This document shows, piece by piece, positions 6,980 through 15,039 of a stretch of 25,840 nucleotides of DNA (the first letter of the stretch is position 1; each line of letters begins with the position of its first letter). Source of the stretch: Candidatus Scatosoma pullistercoris (GTDB taxonomy: Bacteria > Bacillota > Clostridia > Christensenellales > Borkfalkiaceae); NCBI GenBank assembly GCA_018714725.1, contig DVMZ01000108.1, forward strand, positions 1 to 25,840, written 5' to 3'. The notes beneath the pieces are model-generated. The model was not told where the DNA came from and made no database searches. It saw only the letters and a list, made by a program, of their open reading frames with translations. A program made the translations under genes and the position numbers.

Positions 6980-8044
6980 TCAACGGGAGAGAATGTCCCG
7001 CAGCGCGAAGAGGAGCTCGTCGTCCTGTTCCGGCGTGCCGATCGTGATCCGGCAGAAATTTTTCAGCTTCTCGGTGTTCCAGAAGCGCACCAGCACTCCC
7101 CGTTCCTTGAGCCCGCGATAGATAAACTCCCCGCCCTTCGGATGTCCCGCAAAGAGGAAATTGGAAGCGCTTTCCGGCACGAAGAATCCGAGGCCGATGA
7201 GTTCTGTACGAAGCCGCGCCCGCTCCGACCTGACCTTTTCCGCCGCCGCCGCGTAATACTCCCCGTCCGAGACCGCCGCCGCGCAGACCGCCTGACAGAG
7301 CGCGTCTACGGGATAGGAATTGAAACAGTCCTTTGCGGCGAACAGGCCGCGGATGAGCGCCTTGTCCCCCACGGCGTACCCGCAGCGGATTCCCGCCAGC
7401 GAATAGTATTTGGAAAACGTCTTGACGACCAGGAGATTTTTGAAGCGCTTTGTCAGCGACACGGCGCTTTCGCCGAAAAATCCCATATACGCTTCGTCCG
7501 CGACGATGAGTTTGTCCGGATTTTCCGCGACGAACTTTTCCATAACCGCCCGGCCGATGCCGATGCCCGTCGGCGCATTCGGATTGGTGAGCAGGATACC
7601 GTCGCAATCCGCCTTTGAAAAAGCGTCGAGGTCCATCGTATAATCGCTTTTCAGGGGCACCGTCCGATAGGGCACCGAAAAGAAATCGCAGAATACCGGG
7701 TAAAAAGAATAAGTAATGTCCGCGAATGCCGCTCCCCTGCCCCCTTTGTCAAAAAAGGCGGGGATGCACAGCGCCAGCACTTCGTCGCTGCCGTTTCCGC
7801 AGAACACGTTTTCCCGTTCCACCCCCTCCGCGCGGGCAATGGCGTCCCTGAGGCCGTCCGCGTCGGGAGAGGGATACAGCCGGAGCCGGTCGACGTCAAA
7901 CGTGCGGAGCGCTTCGGCCGCTTTCGGCGACGGCGGATAGGGATTTTCATTGGTGTTCAGTTTGACATACCGCCTGTCCTGCGGCTGTTCGCCGGCAGTG
8001 TACGGCGTCAATGACGAGATAAACGAACTTAAAAACGTTTTCAT
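6980..8044 (-). CDS. hisC: Histidinol-phosphate aminotransferase (HisC family)
   Basis: A 354-residue class I/II PLP-dependent aminotransferase of the HisC branch. LNTNENPY near residues 29-36 is the family's N-terminal signature. NPNAPTG (154-160), DEAY (Asp183, Tyr186) and SKYYSLAGIRCGY (Lys212 as Schiff-base lysine, Arg220 to the phosphate) follow in the right order, and the length is typical. It converts imidazole-acetol phosphate plus glutamate to histidinol phosphate and oxoglutarate; many relatives also act on aromatic amino acids. No other his gene is in the window, so broad aromatic or other aminotransferase use is possible. ATG 8044 has AGAGGA 8 bases upstream. The gene starts after a 130-base gap holding a direct repeat, probably its promoter region. 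Confidence 0.88.
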   Translation of the reverse strand: MKTFLSSFISSLTPYTAGEQPQDRRYVKLNTNENPYPPSPKAAEALRTFDVDRLRLYPSPDADGLRDAIARAEGVERENVFCGNGSDEVLALCIPAFFDKGGRGAAFADITYSFYPVFCDFFSVPYRTVPLKSDYTMDLDAFSKADCDGILLTNPNAPTGIGIGRAVMEKFVAENPDKLIVADEAYMGFFGESAVSLTKRFKNLLVVKTFSKYYSLAGIRCGYAVGDKALIRGLFAAKDCFNSYPVDALCQAVCAAAVSDGEYYAAAAEKVRSERARLRTELIGLGFFVPESASNFLFAGHPKGGEFIYRGLKERGVLVRFWNTEKLKNFCRITIGTPEQDDELLFALRDILSR

Positions 8045-8085
8045 ATTTCAATCCTCTGTAATCATAACCAGTGTGTTGCTTCCAT

Positions 8086-8104
8086 ATATAATCGGATATA
8101 ATCG
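8086..8104. repeat. 9-bp direct repeat with 10-bp period upstream of hisC
   Basis: ATATAATCG occurs at 8086-8094 and again at 8096-8104, one helical turn apart, 42 bases upstream of the hisC start. It could be an operator or simply AT-rich promoter DNA; I could not fit a convincing -35/-10 pair on the minus strand. Confidence 0.4.
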
Positions 8105-8174
8105 TCGATTGGCCCTACCTGTCCCGCTTGTCCCCGCGCTCTCCGCGTTCGCTTACCGAAGCGCGCCGCGGCGC

Positions 8175-9260
8175 TTACAGAGCGGCAAACACGGCGTTCG
8201 TCGCCAGCCCGACCAGCACGGAAATCAGGTAGCAGACGCCGATCAGGGCGAGATTCCGCTTCCATTCCCGGAGATTTTTCAAAAGCACGACAAAGCCGAG
8301 TCCCGCGTTGGCGCACAGCCCCGCCGCGCACGAACCGAACGCGATGCCGCCCTGCAAAAAACTTTGCGTGATGACGACGCTGGACGCGCAATTGGGAATC
8401 AGTCCCACCAGGGAAGTGATGAACGGCTGCGCAACGAGATTGCGATTCATAAATGCGGCAAACTTTTCCTCCGAAACCGCGTGGATGATCAGCCCGAGAA
8501 TCACGTTGACCGCCAGGATAAACAGCGCCACTTTCAGCGTATGCAGGGCGGGAGAGAGAAAATAGGTCCGGAAGGGCCGTTTCTCGTCGTGCACCCGGCC
8601 GCAGGAAGTGCATTCAAATTCCTGCTCCTCCGCTTTTTTGAGAAAGAGTTCGCGCGCGCCGTGCCCGAGCTCGGGTTCCCGGTCATGATGGTCATGATGG
8701 TCATGATCGTGGTCATGGTCGTCCTCATGATCGTGTTCATGTTCGCAAGCGCCGTGAGCATGATCGGCTTCGGCCCCGAGGATTTCCGCACCGCAACCGG
8801 CCTTTGCGGCCCTGGCGGCGTCGAGCGCTTCGCCGGAAGAAGAGACCGGCTTCCGGCGCCCGGAAACCGCTTTTACGATTGCGTCCGCGGCATACCCCGC
8901 GAGGACGCCCACGAAAATTTTCAGCACGATGAGCGGCAACAGCCACACCGCGCCGCTGCCGGAAGAGAGCAGAATGATAAACGCTTCGTCGCTGGTCGCG
9001 AGAAAAATCGCCAGCAACGTGCCGACGGTGATATATTTCTGCTCGAACAGTTTGGCGGCCATGACGGAAAAACCGCATTGCGGAATCAGCCCCGTCGCCG
9101 CGCCGATCAGCGGCCCGAGTTTCCCGTTCAGGCGGTTGTTGGAACCCGTCAGGCGGGTTTTATGTTCGATGAGCTCGATCGCAATATAAATAATCAGCAG
9201 CCAGGGCAGCAATTTCAGCGTGTCCAGCAATGCGTCGAGCAATACGTCCAGAATTTCCAT
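8175..9260 (-). CDS. Putative metal efflux permease with His-rich loop (arsenic efflux / manganese transporter family)
   Basis: The 361-residue membrane protein is built from two related halves, each with a GLIPxC motif (GLIPQC near 57-62 and GLIPNC near 287-292) in a hydrophobic hairpin. This is the pattern of the ArsP_2 / putative 10-TM heavy-metal exporter family, also annotated as putative manganese transporter. The two halves are joined by a cytoplasmic-type loop (about 132-235) holding a very His/Asp-rich stretch at 166-193 and a CTSC pair at 217-220, both plausible metal ligands. The substrate cannot be decided from sequence. GAGGAAAT precedes ATG 9260. It starts 6 bases after the tsaD stop, so the two are almost surely cotranscribed. 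Confidence is high for the family and low for the ion. Confidence 0.8.
   Translation of the reverse strand: MEILDVLLDALLDTLKLLPWLLIIYIAIELIEHKTRLTGSNNRLNGKLGPLIGAATGLIPQCGFSVMAAKLFEQKYITVGTLLAIFLATSDEAFIILLSSGSGAVWLLPLIVLKIFVGVLAGYAADAIVKAVSGRRKPVSSSGEALDAARAAKAGCGAEILGAEADHAHGACEHEHDHEDDHDHDHDHHDHHDREPELGHGARELFLKKAEEQEFECTSCGRVHDEKRPFRTYFLSPALHTLKVALFILAVNVILGLIIHAVSEEKFAAFMNRNLVAQPFITSLVGLIPNCASSVVITQSFLQGGIAFGSCAAGLCANAGLGFVVLLKNLREWKRNLALIGVCYLISVLVGLATNAVFAAL
8681..8742. repeat. Imperfect short tandem repeats encoding the His/Asp-rich loop
   Basis: Units close to GGTCATGAT recur several times, with degenerate copies towards 8742. Read on the minus strand they encode alternating His and Asp of the permease loop. 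Such a tract can change length by slippage in steps of whole codons without breaking the frame. Confidence 0.65.
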
Positions 9261-9266
9261 ATTTCC

Positions 9267-10334
9267 TCACTTCACACCCAGCGTCGCCGTCAGCGGAATG
9301 GACGCCTTCGCATTCAGATCCATCTTTGCAAAATTTCCCAGCCGGTACTGCACGACCCCTTCCGAAGCGATCATCGCGGCGTTGTCGGTACACAGTCTCT
9401 TTTCGGGCAGAACCAGTCGAAGCCCCCTTTCTCCGCAGGCTTTGGCAAGCCGGTCGCGAAGATAGGAATTGGCGGCCACGCCGCCTCCTGCCGTCACCGT
9501 GTTCACCCCCTTTTCCGCCGCCGCTTCCAGCGTCTTTTCCACCAGCACGTCGATCGCCGCGCACTGGAAGGAAGCCGCCACGTCCGCTTTGGAATAGGGC
9601 TCGCCCTTCTGTTCCATGGTATGGCAGTAATTGATCACCGCCGTTTTCAGGCCGCTGTACGAAAAATTGTACCCGCCGCCCCCTTTGAGCATTTTCGGCA
9701 TCGGAATCACGGGTCTGCCGTTTCCTTCCCGGATACAGCGCTCGATGTTGGGGCCGCCGGGATATCTGAGCCCCAGCACCCGCGCCACTTTGTCGAACGC
9801 CTCGCCCGCCGCGTCGTCCAGCGTCGCGCCCAGAATTTCAAACTTCCCTTCCGTCTCCGCATACAATACCGCCGTATGCCCGCCGCTGGCCAGCAGGGTC
9901 ACGAACGGCGGTTCGAGATCGGGCGCGGCGGTGTAAGCCGCCGCGAGATGGCCGCGGATATGGTCCACCGCGATCAGCGGTTTGCCGAGGACGTAGGCGA
10001 ACGCTTTGGCAAAGGACACCCCCACGAGCAGCGCGCCCAGAAGCCCCGCGCCGTACGTCACCGCCACCGCGTCGATGTCCGCATAGCCGATTCCCGCGTT
10101 TTCCACCGCTTTTTTCACGACCGCGGCCACCGCTTCCGTGTGCGCGCGCGAAGCGATTTCCGGCACTACGCCCCCGAACAGCGACTGAACGTCCGCCGAC
10201 GAGGCGATCTCGTCCGAAAGTATTTCCCGGCCGCGCACCACCGCGGCCGCCGTCTCGTCACAGGAGGACTCGATCCCCAATATCACGGGCGCGGTTTTTG
10301 TTTTATCCCATTCGGGTGTATAAGCTCGATACAT
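9267..10334 (-). CDS. tsaD: tRNA N6-adenosine threonylcarbamoyltransferase TsaD
   Basis: A 355-residue member of the Kae1/TsaD family, which transfers the threonylcarbamoyl group to A37 of ANN-decoding tRNAs together with TsaB and TsaE in the cytoplasm. GIESSCDET (20-28) is the N-terminal signature. His125 and His129 in HIRGH and Asp317 in TDNAAM are the metal ligands. SGGHT (150-154), the YPGGP loop and FSYSGLKTA (224-232) are all present. The upstream frame continues to 10502, but ATG 10334 is the natural start: it has GGAG 8 bases upstream and places the signature at the usual distance. tsaB and tsaE are not in the window. The permease gene follows after 6 bases. Confidence 0.95.
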   Translation of the reverse strand: MYRAYTPEWDKTKTAPVILGIESSCDETAAAVVRGREILSDEIASSADVQSLFGGVVPEIASRAHTEAVAAVVKKAVENAGIGYADIDAVAVTYGAGLLGALLVGVSFAKAFAYVLGKPLIAVDHIRGHLAAAYTAAPDLEPPFVTLLASGGHTAVLYAETEGKFEILGATLDDAAGEAFDKVARVLGLRYPGGPNIERCIREGNGRPVIPMPKMLKGGGGYNFSYSGLKTAVINYCHTMEQKGEPYSKADVAASFQCAAIDVLVEKTLEAAAEKGVNTVTAGGGVAANSYLRDRLAKACGERGLRLVLPEKRLCTDNAAMIASEGVVQYRLGNFAKMDLNAKASIPLTATLGVK

Positions 10335-10565
10335 AGTCCATGCTCCGCCTGCCAAAGCGCGCTTTCGCCGCCCCGGACTTTTTCTTCGGGAAATTCCCGC
10401 CCGGCGTTTTCCGGTAAATTTCCGGATAAAGCCGCAAAAAAGAATTTCCGGCGCCGGTTTTCCTTCTTCGCCTTCACTTCTTCCGCTTTCCGTTTCCGGC
10501 AATTTAGAACCGGAAATTCCGAACCGGCAACCCCGAAGAGACCGGGCCGAAGGGAGATAAATAAG
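10335..10565. other. Intergenic stretch rich in TTTCCGG-like words
   Basis: Between tsaD and the prfB terminator there is no convincing gene. The word TTTCCGG and its complement recur several times (for example near 10408, 10419, 10446 and 10494), giving many short inverted repeats. I see no clear tsaD promoter. Confidence 0.4.
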
Positions 10566-10591
10566 TTATCGGCAGCTCGCGCCGCCGATAA
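10566..10591 (-). terminator. Probable terminator of the secA-prfB unit
   Basis: TTATCGGC (10566-10573) pairs with GCCGATAA (10584-10591) around a 10-base loop. On the minus strand it is followed by CTTATTTAT, and it lies 12 bases after the prfB stop. The tail is only moderately T-rich. Confidence 0.55.
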
Positions 10592-10603
10592 ACGCCTGTT
10601 CAA

Positions 10604-11701
10604 TCAGGTCTTTTTCAGATAGTCGATGATAAAGCCCTGAATGTCGCCGTCCATCACCGCCTGAATGTCGCCTTTTTCGTAGCCGGTGCGGTGGTCTTTC
10701 GCCATCGTGTACGGGCAGAACACATAGGAGCGGATCTGGGAGCCCCATTCGATCTTTTTGACGTCTCCCTTCATGGCGTCCGCTTCCGCCTGGCGTTCCT
10801 CGATCTTCTTTTCGAGCAGTTTGGAACGGAGCATCTTGAAGCACATTTCCTTGTTCTGCAACTGCGAGCGCTCGTTCTGGCACTGCACGACGATGCCAGT
10901 CGGATAGTGGGTGATACGCACGGCCGAAGCCACTTTGTTGACGTTCTGGCCGCCCGCGCCGCCCGAATGATAGATATCGATGCGGATGTCGTCGTCCCTG
11001 ATCTCCACTTCGTTGTCGTCCTCGACCTCGGGCATGACTTCCAGCGAACAGAAAGAAGTATGTCTGCGCTTATTGGCGTCGAACGGAGAGATCCGGACCA
11101 GCCGGTGCACCCCCATTTCCGCTTTGAGATAGCCGTAAGCGTTGTCGCCCTCGACGCGGAAATCAATGCTCTTGATCCCCGCTTCGTCTCCCGCTTCGCG
11201 GTCGAGTTCGTACACCTTGAAGCCCATTTTCTCGCAATAGCGGCAATACATTCTGTACAGCATGGAACACCAGTCGCAGGCTTCCGTGCCGCCCGCGCCC
11301 GCATGGAGCGCCAAAAGGGCGTTGTTCATATCGTACGGGCCTTTCAGAAGGGTGCGGATCCGCATATCCTCGATGTCCTTTTCCGCCGTCTGGAGCATGC
11401 TGTCCAGTTCGGGAATCAGGCTCTCGTCCTCCGTTTCCTCGATGAGCCCCACCACTTCCGTCGCGTCTTTCAGCGCCGTTTCGCCTTTCTCGTAAGCGGA
11501 GATCTTGTTTTCGATATGCGAAATCTCCCGCCCGATCTTGGCGGACTTTTCGAGGTCCTGCCACACTTCCGGCTGTTCCTGCTCCGTTCTGAGCTCGGCA
11601 AGCCGCCGGCGCTGATTGTCGAGATCGAGCGCATACCCCGCCTCGTCCAGCACCGAGCGCAAGCCCTGTATTTTCAGTCTGTAATCGTCTGCTTTGAACA
11701 T
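10604..11701 (-). CDS. prfB: Peptide chain release factor 2
   Basis: A 365-residue class I release factor. SPF at 205-207 (UGA/UAA recognition, the RF2 tripeptide rather than the RF1 PxT) and GGQ at 250-252 (peptidyl-tRNA hydrolysis) identify RF2. The coiled N-terminal domain and the basic C-terminal part are complete. Unusually, the frame is uninterrupted through the region near residues 20-30 where most bacterial prfB genes carry an in-frame UGA and a programmed +1 frameshift, so autoregulation by frameshifting is absent. ATG 11701 has AAGGA upstream. secA ends 58 bases earlier with no terminator between; secA-prfB is a common order in Bacillota, so cotranscription is likely. Confidence 0.96.
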   Translation of the reverse strand: MFKADDYRLKIQGLRSVLDEAGYALDLDNQRRRLAELRTEQEQPEVWQDLEKSAKIGREISHIENKISAYEKGETALKDATEVVGLIEETEDESLIPELDSMLQTAEKDIEDMRIRTLLKGPYDMNNALLALHAGAGGTEACDWCSMLYRMYCRYCEKMGFKVYELDREAGDEAGIKSIDFRVEGDNAYGYLKAEMGVHRLVRISPFDANKRRHTSFCSLEVMPEVEDDNEVEIRDDDIRIDIYHSGGAGGQNVNKVASAVRITHYPTGIVVQCQNERSQLQNKEMCFKMLRSKLLEKKIEERQAEADAMKGDVKKIEWGSQIRSYVFCPYTMAKDHRTGYEKGDIQAVMDGDIQGFIIDYLKKT

Positions 11702-11759
11702 AAATTTCCTTGTATCGTCTTAATCGTTGCCTGCCTTGTCCGGTCCGCTTGCCTGCCGC

Positions 11760-14700
11760 TTATTTGTTGTCGGCGTCCTTTTCGTCCGCCTGCGGCGCGG
11801 CTGCGGTCTCTCCCGCTTCGGCTGACCTTGCGGCCTGAGCGGCCTGGGCGGCCTGGGCGGCTTTGAGGAGCTCCGCGCGCTTTGCCATCGCTTCTTTATA
11901 GGAGCTCATGCTGCTCAGCGGTTCGGGCATCTGACGGCGGAGAGGCTTTCTTGCGGGCGGAACTTCGCCCGAGCCGGAAGCCGCGGCCTGTTCGGGCATC
12001 TGACGGCGGACGGGCTGAGGCGCGGGACGGATCTCCACTTTGACTTTGAGGAGCACCGCAATCGTGGTGCGCTGAATGCGCTCCACCATTTCGTCGAACA
12101 TCTCGAAACCTTCCTTCTTGTAGGAGATGACGGGGTCCACCTGGCCGTAAGCGCGCAGGCCGATTCCCTTGCGGAGCTGATCCATCGCGTCGATGTGATC
12201 GATCCAGTTTCTGTCCACGTTCATGAGAAGGACGCGGCGTTCCACGTCTTTGAAATCGATTCCCGTCGCTTTGATGTCCTCGATCTTCTTTTCGTATTCC
12301 TTGATCGTCTTGTTCGTGATCTTTCTGATCGCCAGCGGATAATCCCATTTCATGAGTTTTTCGCGCGTGACGTAGCCCGTCCCTTCGGGCAACAGCTTGG
12401 CTTCGAGCGCGGCGTTGAGTTCCGTCTCGTTCCACAGCTCCGGCATATCCTCGACGTTGACCGCCGAACGGACCGTCTCTTCCACATAGTCGGGAATGTA
12501 TTTGAGCACCTGTTCGTGTACGTCGGCGCCTTTGAGCACGTTGAGCCGCTCCTCGTACATGACTTTGCGCTGGGTGTTCATGACGTCGTCGTACTGCAGG
12601 ACGTTCTTGCGGATTCCGAAGTTGCGGCCCTCGATGTTCTTCTGCGCGTTCTCGATCCCGCGGGAAAGCATTCTCGATTCGAGGCAGGTATCCTCGTCGA
12701 TCTTGAAGAGGTTGTAGAGGGACTTCATGCGCTCGCCGCCGAACCGGAGGACGAGTTCGTCTTCCAGCGACAGGAAGAACACGGACATACCCACGTCCCC
12801 CTGACGTCCGGAACGGACGCGGAGCTGATTGTCGATACGCCGCGATTCGTGGCGCTCGGTGCCGATGATGCAAAGTCCGCCCACCGCGATGACCTGCTCC
12901 TTTTCATTGTCCGTTTCCGCCTTGTAATGCTCGTACAGCTTCTTGTAACGCTCGCGCACTTCGCGGGTCTTATCGTCGATGTCCTGGATATACATGCTCG
13001 TCGCCAGGTCGATGACTTCCCGTTCCACACCCTCTTCGCGCAGCCGTTTCTTGGCGAGGTATTCGGGATTGCCGCCCAGCAGAATATCCGTGCCGCGGCC
13101 CGCCATGTTGGTGGCGATGGTCACCGCGCCGAACCGGCCTGCCTGAGCGACGATCTCCGCTTCGCGTTCGTGGTTCTTCGCGTTGAGAATGTTGTGTTTG
13201 ATTCCGTTCTTTTTCAGAAGCCGGGAAATTTCCTCCGATTTGTCGACCGAAGAAGTACCCACCAGAATGGGCTGACCGCTTTCGTGGCGCTCCACGATCT
13301 CATTGACGATGGCGCGCTTCTTCCCGTCGATGGTCGAATACACACGATCGGGCAGGTCCACGCGCTTGACGGGCTTGTTGGTGGGAATTTCGATGACGTC
13401 CAGCGAATAGATGGTCCTGAATTCCGCCTCCTCCGTCTTGGCCGTACCCGTCATGCCCGACAGCTTGCTGTACAGCCGGAAATAGTTCTGGAAGGTGATC
13501 GTGGCATACGTCTTGTTTTCGCTTCTGACCTCCACGCCTTCCTTGGCTTCGATCGCCTGGTGCAGTCCGTCCGAATACCGGCGGCCGATCATGAGACGGC
13601 CGGTAAATTCGTCGACGATGATGACCTCGCCGTCGTTGACGATGTAATCTTCGTCCCGCTTGAACAGTTTATGCGCTTTCAGCGCCTGCTGGATATGGTG
13701 GTTGAGGTCGGCGTGTTCGATTTCGGCGATGTTGTCGATGCGGAAGAATTTTTCCGCTTTGCGCGCGCCCGAATCGGTGAGCTCCACCGTTTTGTCCTTG
13801 CGGTTGATGATATAATCCCAGTCCCGCGAAGCGGCGAGGGCGCGTTTGCCCTCGGGCGCGGCGGCGGCCGCCGCCGCGCGCTTTTCTTCCTGCTCCGCCT
13901 CGTAATTGGCCTGTTCGGCGAGAGTCATCTTCGTGAAATCGACCTCTTCCTCGTCCTCTTCGTCCGTGTCCGGAGCCTCTTCCGCGACAACTTCCTTCTT
14001 TTTCTTGTTCTTCCGGTTTTCCCGGCGCTCCTCCCGCTTACGGGCGAACTCCGCGTCCTCTTCCTCTTTCAGCTCGTCGTCAAACCCGCCCGAAAGAGTG
14101 CGGACAAACCGGTCCACCTGCACATACAGGTCGGAAGATTTCTCTCCCTTGCCCGAAATGATGAGCGGGGTACGCGCTTCGTCGATAAGAATGGAGTCCA
14201 CCTCGTCCACGATCGCAAACGACAAATCCCGCTGTACCATTCTCTTGAGGTCGGTCTTGAGATTGTCGCGGAGATAGTCGAAACCGAATTCGTTGTTGGT
14301 GCCGTAGACGATGTCGCAGCGATAGGCTTCCCGCTTGGCGTCATCGTCCATACCCGGGGCGATGACGCCCACGGTCAGGCCCATGAACTTATGCACCTTG
14401 CCCATCCATTCCGCGTCGCGGCGGGCGAGATAATCGTTGACGGTGACGACGTGCACGCTCTTTCCGGTGAGCGCGTTGAGATAGGAAGGAAGGGTCGCCA
14501 CCAGCGTTTTGCCTTCGCCCGTTCTCATCTCGGCGATACGTCCCTGATGCAGACAGATACCGCCGATGATCTGCACGCGGAAGTGCTTCATGCCCAGAAC
14601 CCGCCAGGCCGCTTCTCTCAAAGCCGCAAACGCGTCGGGCAGAATATCGTCCGTCGTTTCCCCCTTGGCAAGCCGGTCCTTGAAAACTGCCGTCTGCGCT

Positions 14701-14825
14701 TTCAGCGTATCGTCGTCCATCGCGGCATAGGTGCTTTCCAGCGCCTCTACTTTATCCGCGATTCTGCCCAGCTTTTTCAGGCTCTTTCTGCCGTCGCTGC
14801 CCATCAAATAACTGATCAATCCCAT
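11760..14825 (-). CDS. secA: Preprotein translocase ATPase SecA
   Basis: The SecA motor drives secretory proteins through SecYEG. In this 1021-residue copy, Walker A is MRTGEGKT (100-107), Walker B has DEVD (207-210), and the PPXD, NBD2 and helical scaffold regions follow, with GRGTDI and RSGRQGD motifs clear. It is longer than B. subtilis SecA (about 840) for two reasons. A charged, Glu/Arg/Lys- and Ala-rich insertion of about 85 residues (about 248-334) lies at the start of the preprotein cross-linking domain. The tail of about 100 residues is low-complexity, contains the RRQMPE hexapeptide twice and an Ala/Gln-rich helix. The usual C-terminal zinc-binding SEC-C motif (CxCxS...HC) is missing. 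ATG 14825 has GGAG 9 bases upstream. A candidate promoter lies at 14925-14952. Confidence 0.97.
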   Translation of the reverse strand: MGLISYLMGSDGRKSLKKLGRIADKVEALESTYAAMDDDTLKAQTAVFKDRLAKGETTDDILPDAFAALREAAWRVLGMKHFRVQIIGGICLHQGRIAEMRTGEGKTLVATLPSYLNALTGKSVHVVTVNDYLARRDAEWMGKVHKFMGLTVGVIAPGMDDDAKREAYRCDIVYGTNNEFGFDYLRDNLKTDLKRMVQRDLSFAIVDEVDSILIDEARTPLIISGKGEKSSDLYVQVDRFVRTLSGGFDDELKEEEDAEFARKREERRENRKNKKKKEVVAEEAPDTDEEDEEEVDFTKMTLAEQANYEAEQEEKRAAAAAAAPEGKRALAASRDWDYIINRKDKTVELTDSGARKAEKFFRIDNIAEIEHADLNHHIQQALKAHKLFKRDEDYIVNDGEVIIVDEFTGRLMIGRRYSDGLHQAIEAKEGVEVRSENKTYATITFQNYFRLYSKLSGMTGTAKTEEAEFRTIYSLDVIEIPTNKPVKRVDLPDRVYSTIDGKKRAIVNEIVERHESGQPILVGTSSVDKSEEISRLLKKNGIKHNILNAKNHEREAEIVAQAGRFGAVTIATNMAGRGTDILLGGNPEYLAKKRLREEGVEREVIDLATSMYIQDIDDKTREVRERYKKLYEHYKAETDNEKEQVIAVGGLCIIGTERHESRRIDNQLRVRSGRQGDVGMSVFFLSLEDELVLRFGGERMKSLYNLFKIDEDTCLESRMLSRGIENAQKNIEGRNFGIRKNVLQYDDVMNTQRKVMYEERLNVLKGADVHEQVLKYIPDYVEETVRSAVNVEDMPELWNETELNAALEAKLLPEGTGYVTREKLMKWDYPLAIRKITNKTIKEYEKKIEDIKATGIDFKDVERRVLLMNVDRNWIDHIDAMDQLRKGIGLRAYGQVDPVISYKKEGFEMFDEMVERIQRTTIAVLLKVKVEIRPAPQPVRRQMPEQAAASGSGEVPPARKPLRRQMPEPLSSMSSYKEAMAKRAELLKAAQAAQAAQAARSAEAGETAAAPQADEKDADNK

Positions 14826-14924
14826 TGAAACAAACTCCGAATTCGTTATTTTCGTTTCCCTCGGCCGGCGCCCGCTCCGTTCTCCCGGCGCAGACAGCTT
14901 CGCCGCCGTTTTTACGCACTTTCT

Positions 14925-14952
14925 ATTTTACAATATTTGCCGCAAAATTCAA
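14925..14952 (-). promoter_or_regulatory. Candidate secA promoter
   Basis: On the minus strand TTGAAT (14947-14952) and TAAAAT (14925-14930) are 16 bases apart (TTTGAA gives 17). The start site would fall near 14918, about 90 bases before secA. It is divergent from the birA-like promoter. Confidence 0.5.
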
Positions 14953-15002
14953 AGCGTTTTCGCACCCTTTTCGGGAAAATTTCTGTCTTTTTCATTCCTT
15001 TC

Positions 15003-15031
15003 TTGACATTTTGCGCTTTTTGTTTTATAAT
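15003..15031 (+). promoter_or_regulatory. Perfect consensus sigma-A promoter of the birA-like gene
   Basis: TTGACA (15003-15008) and TATAAT (15026-15031) are separated by exactly 17 bases. Transcription should begin at about 15037-15040, which is the ATG itself, so the mRNA is expected to be leaderless or nearly so. Confidence 0.88.
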
Positions 15032-15039
15032 TGACTTCC

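Noticed and set aside
10283..10603. 106-codon minus-strand frame between prfB and tsaD
   Set aside because: It contains the prfB terminator, overlaps the tsaD start and encodes a Lys/Arg/Glu-rich sequence without motif.
7950..10622. 890-codon plus-strand frame across the permease and tsaD
   Set aside because: It covers two recognised genes and their gap on the other strand, has no RBS, and its Met/Val repeat is just the complement of the His/Asp tract.
12195..14828. 877-codon plus-strand frame opposite secA
   Set aside because: Shadow of secA codon usage; no recognisable domain and no start signals.
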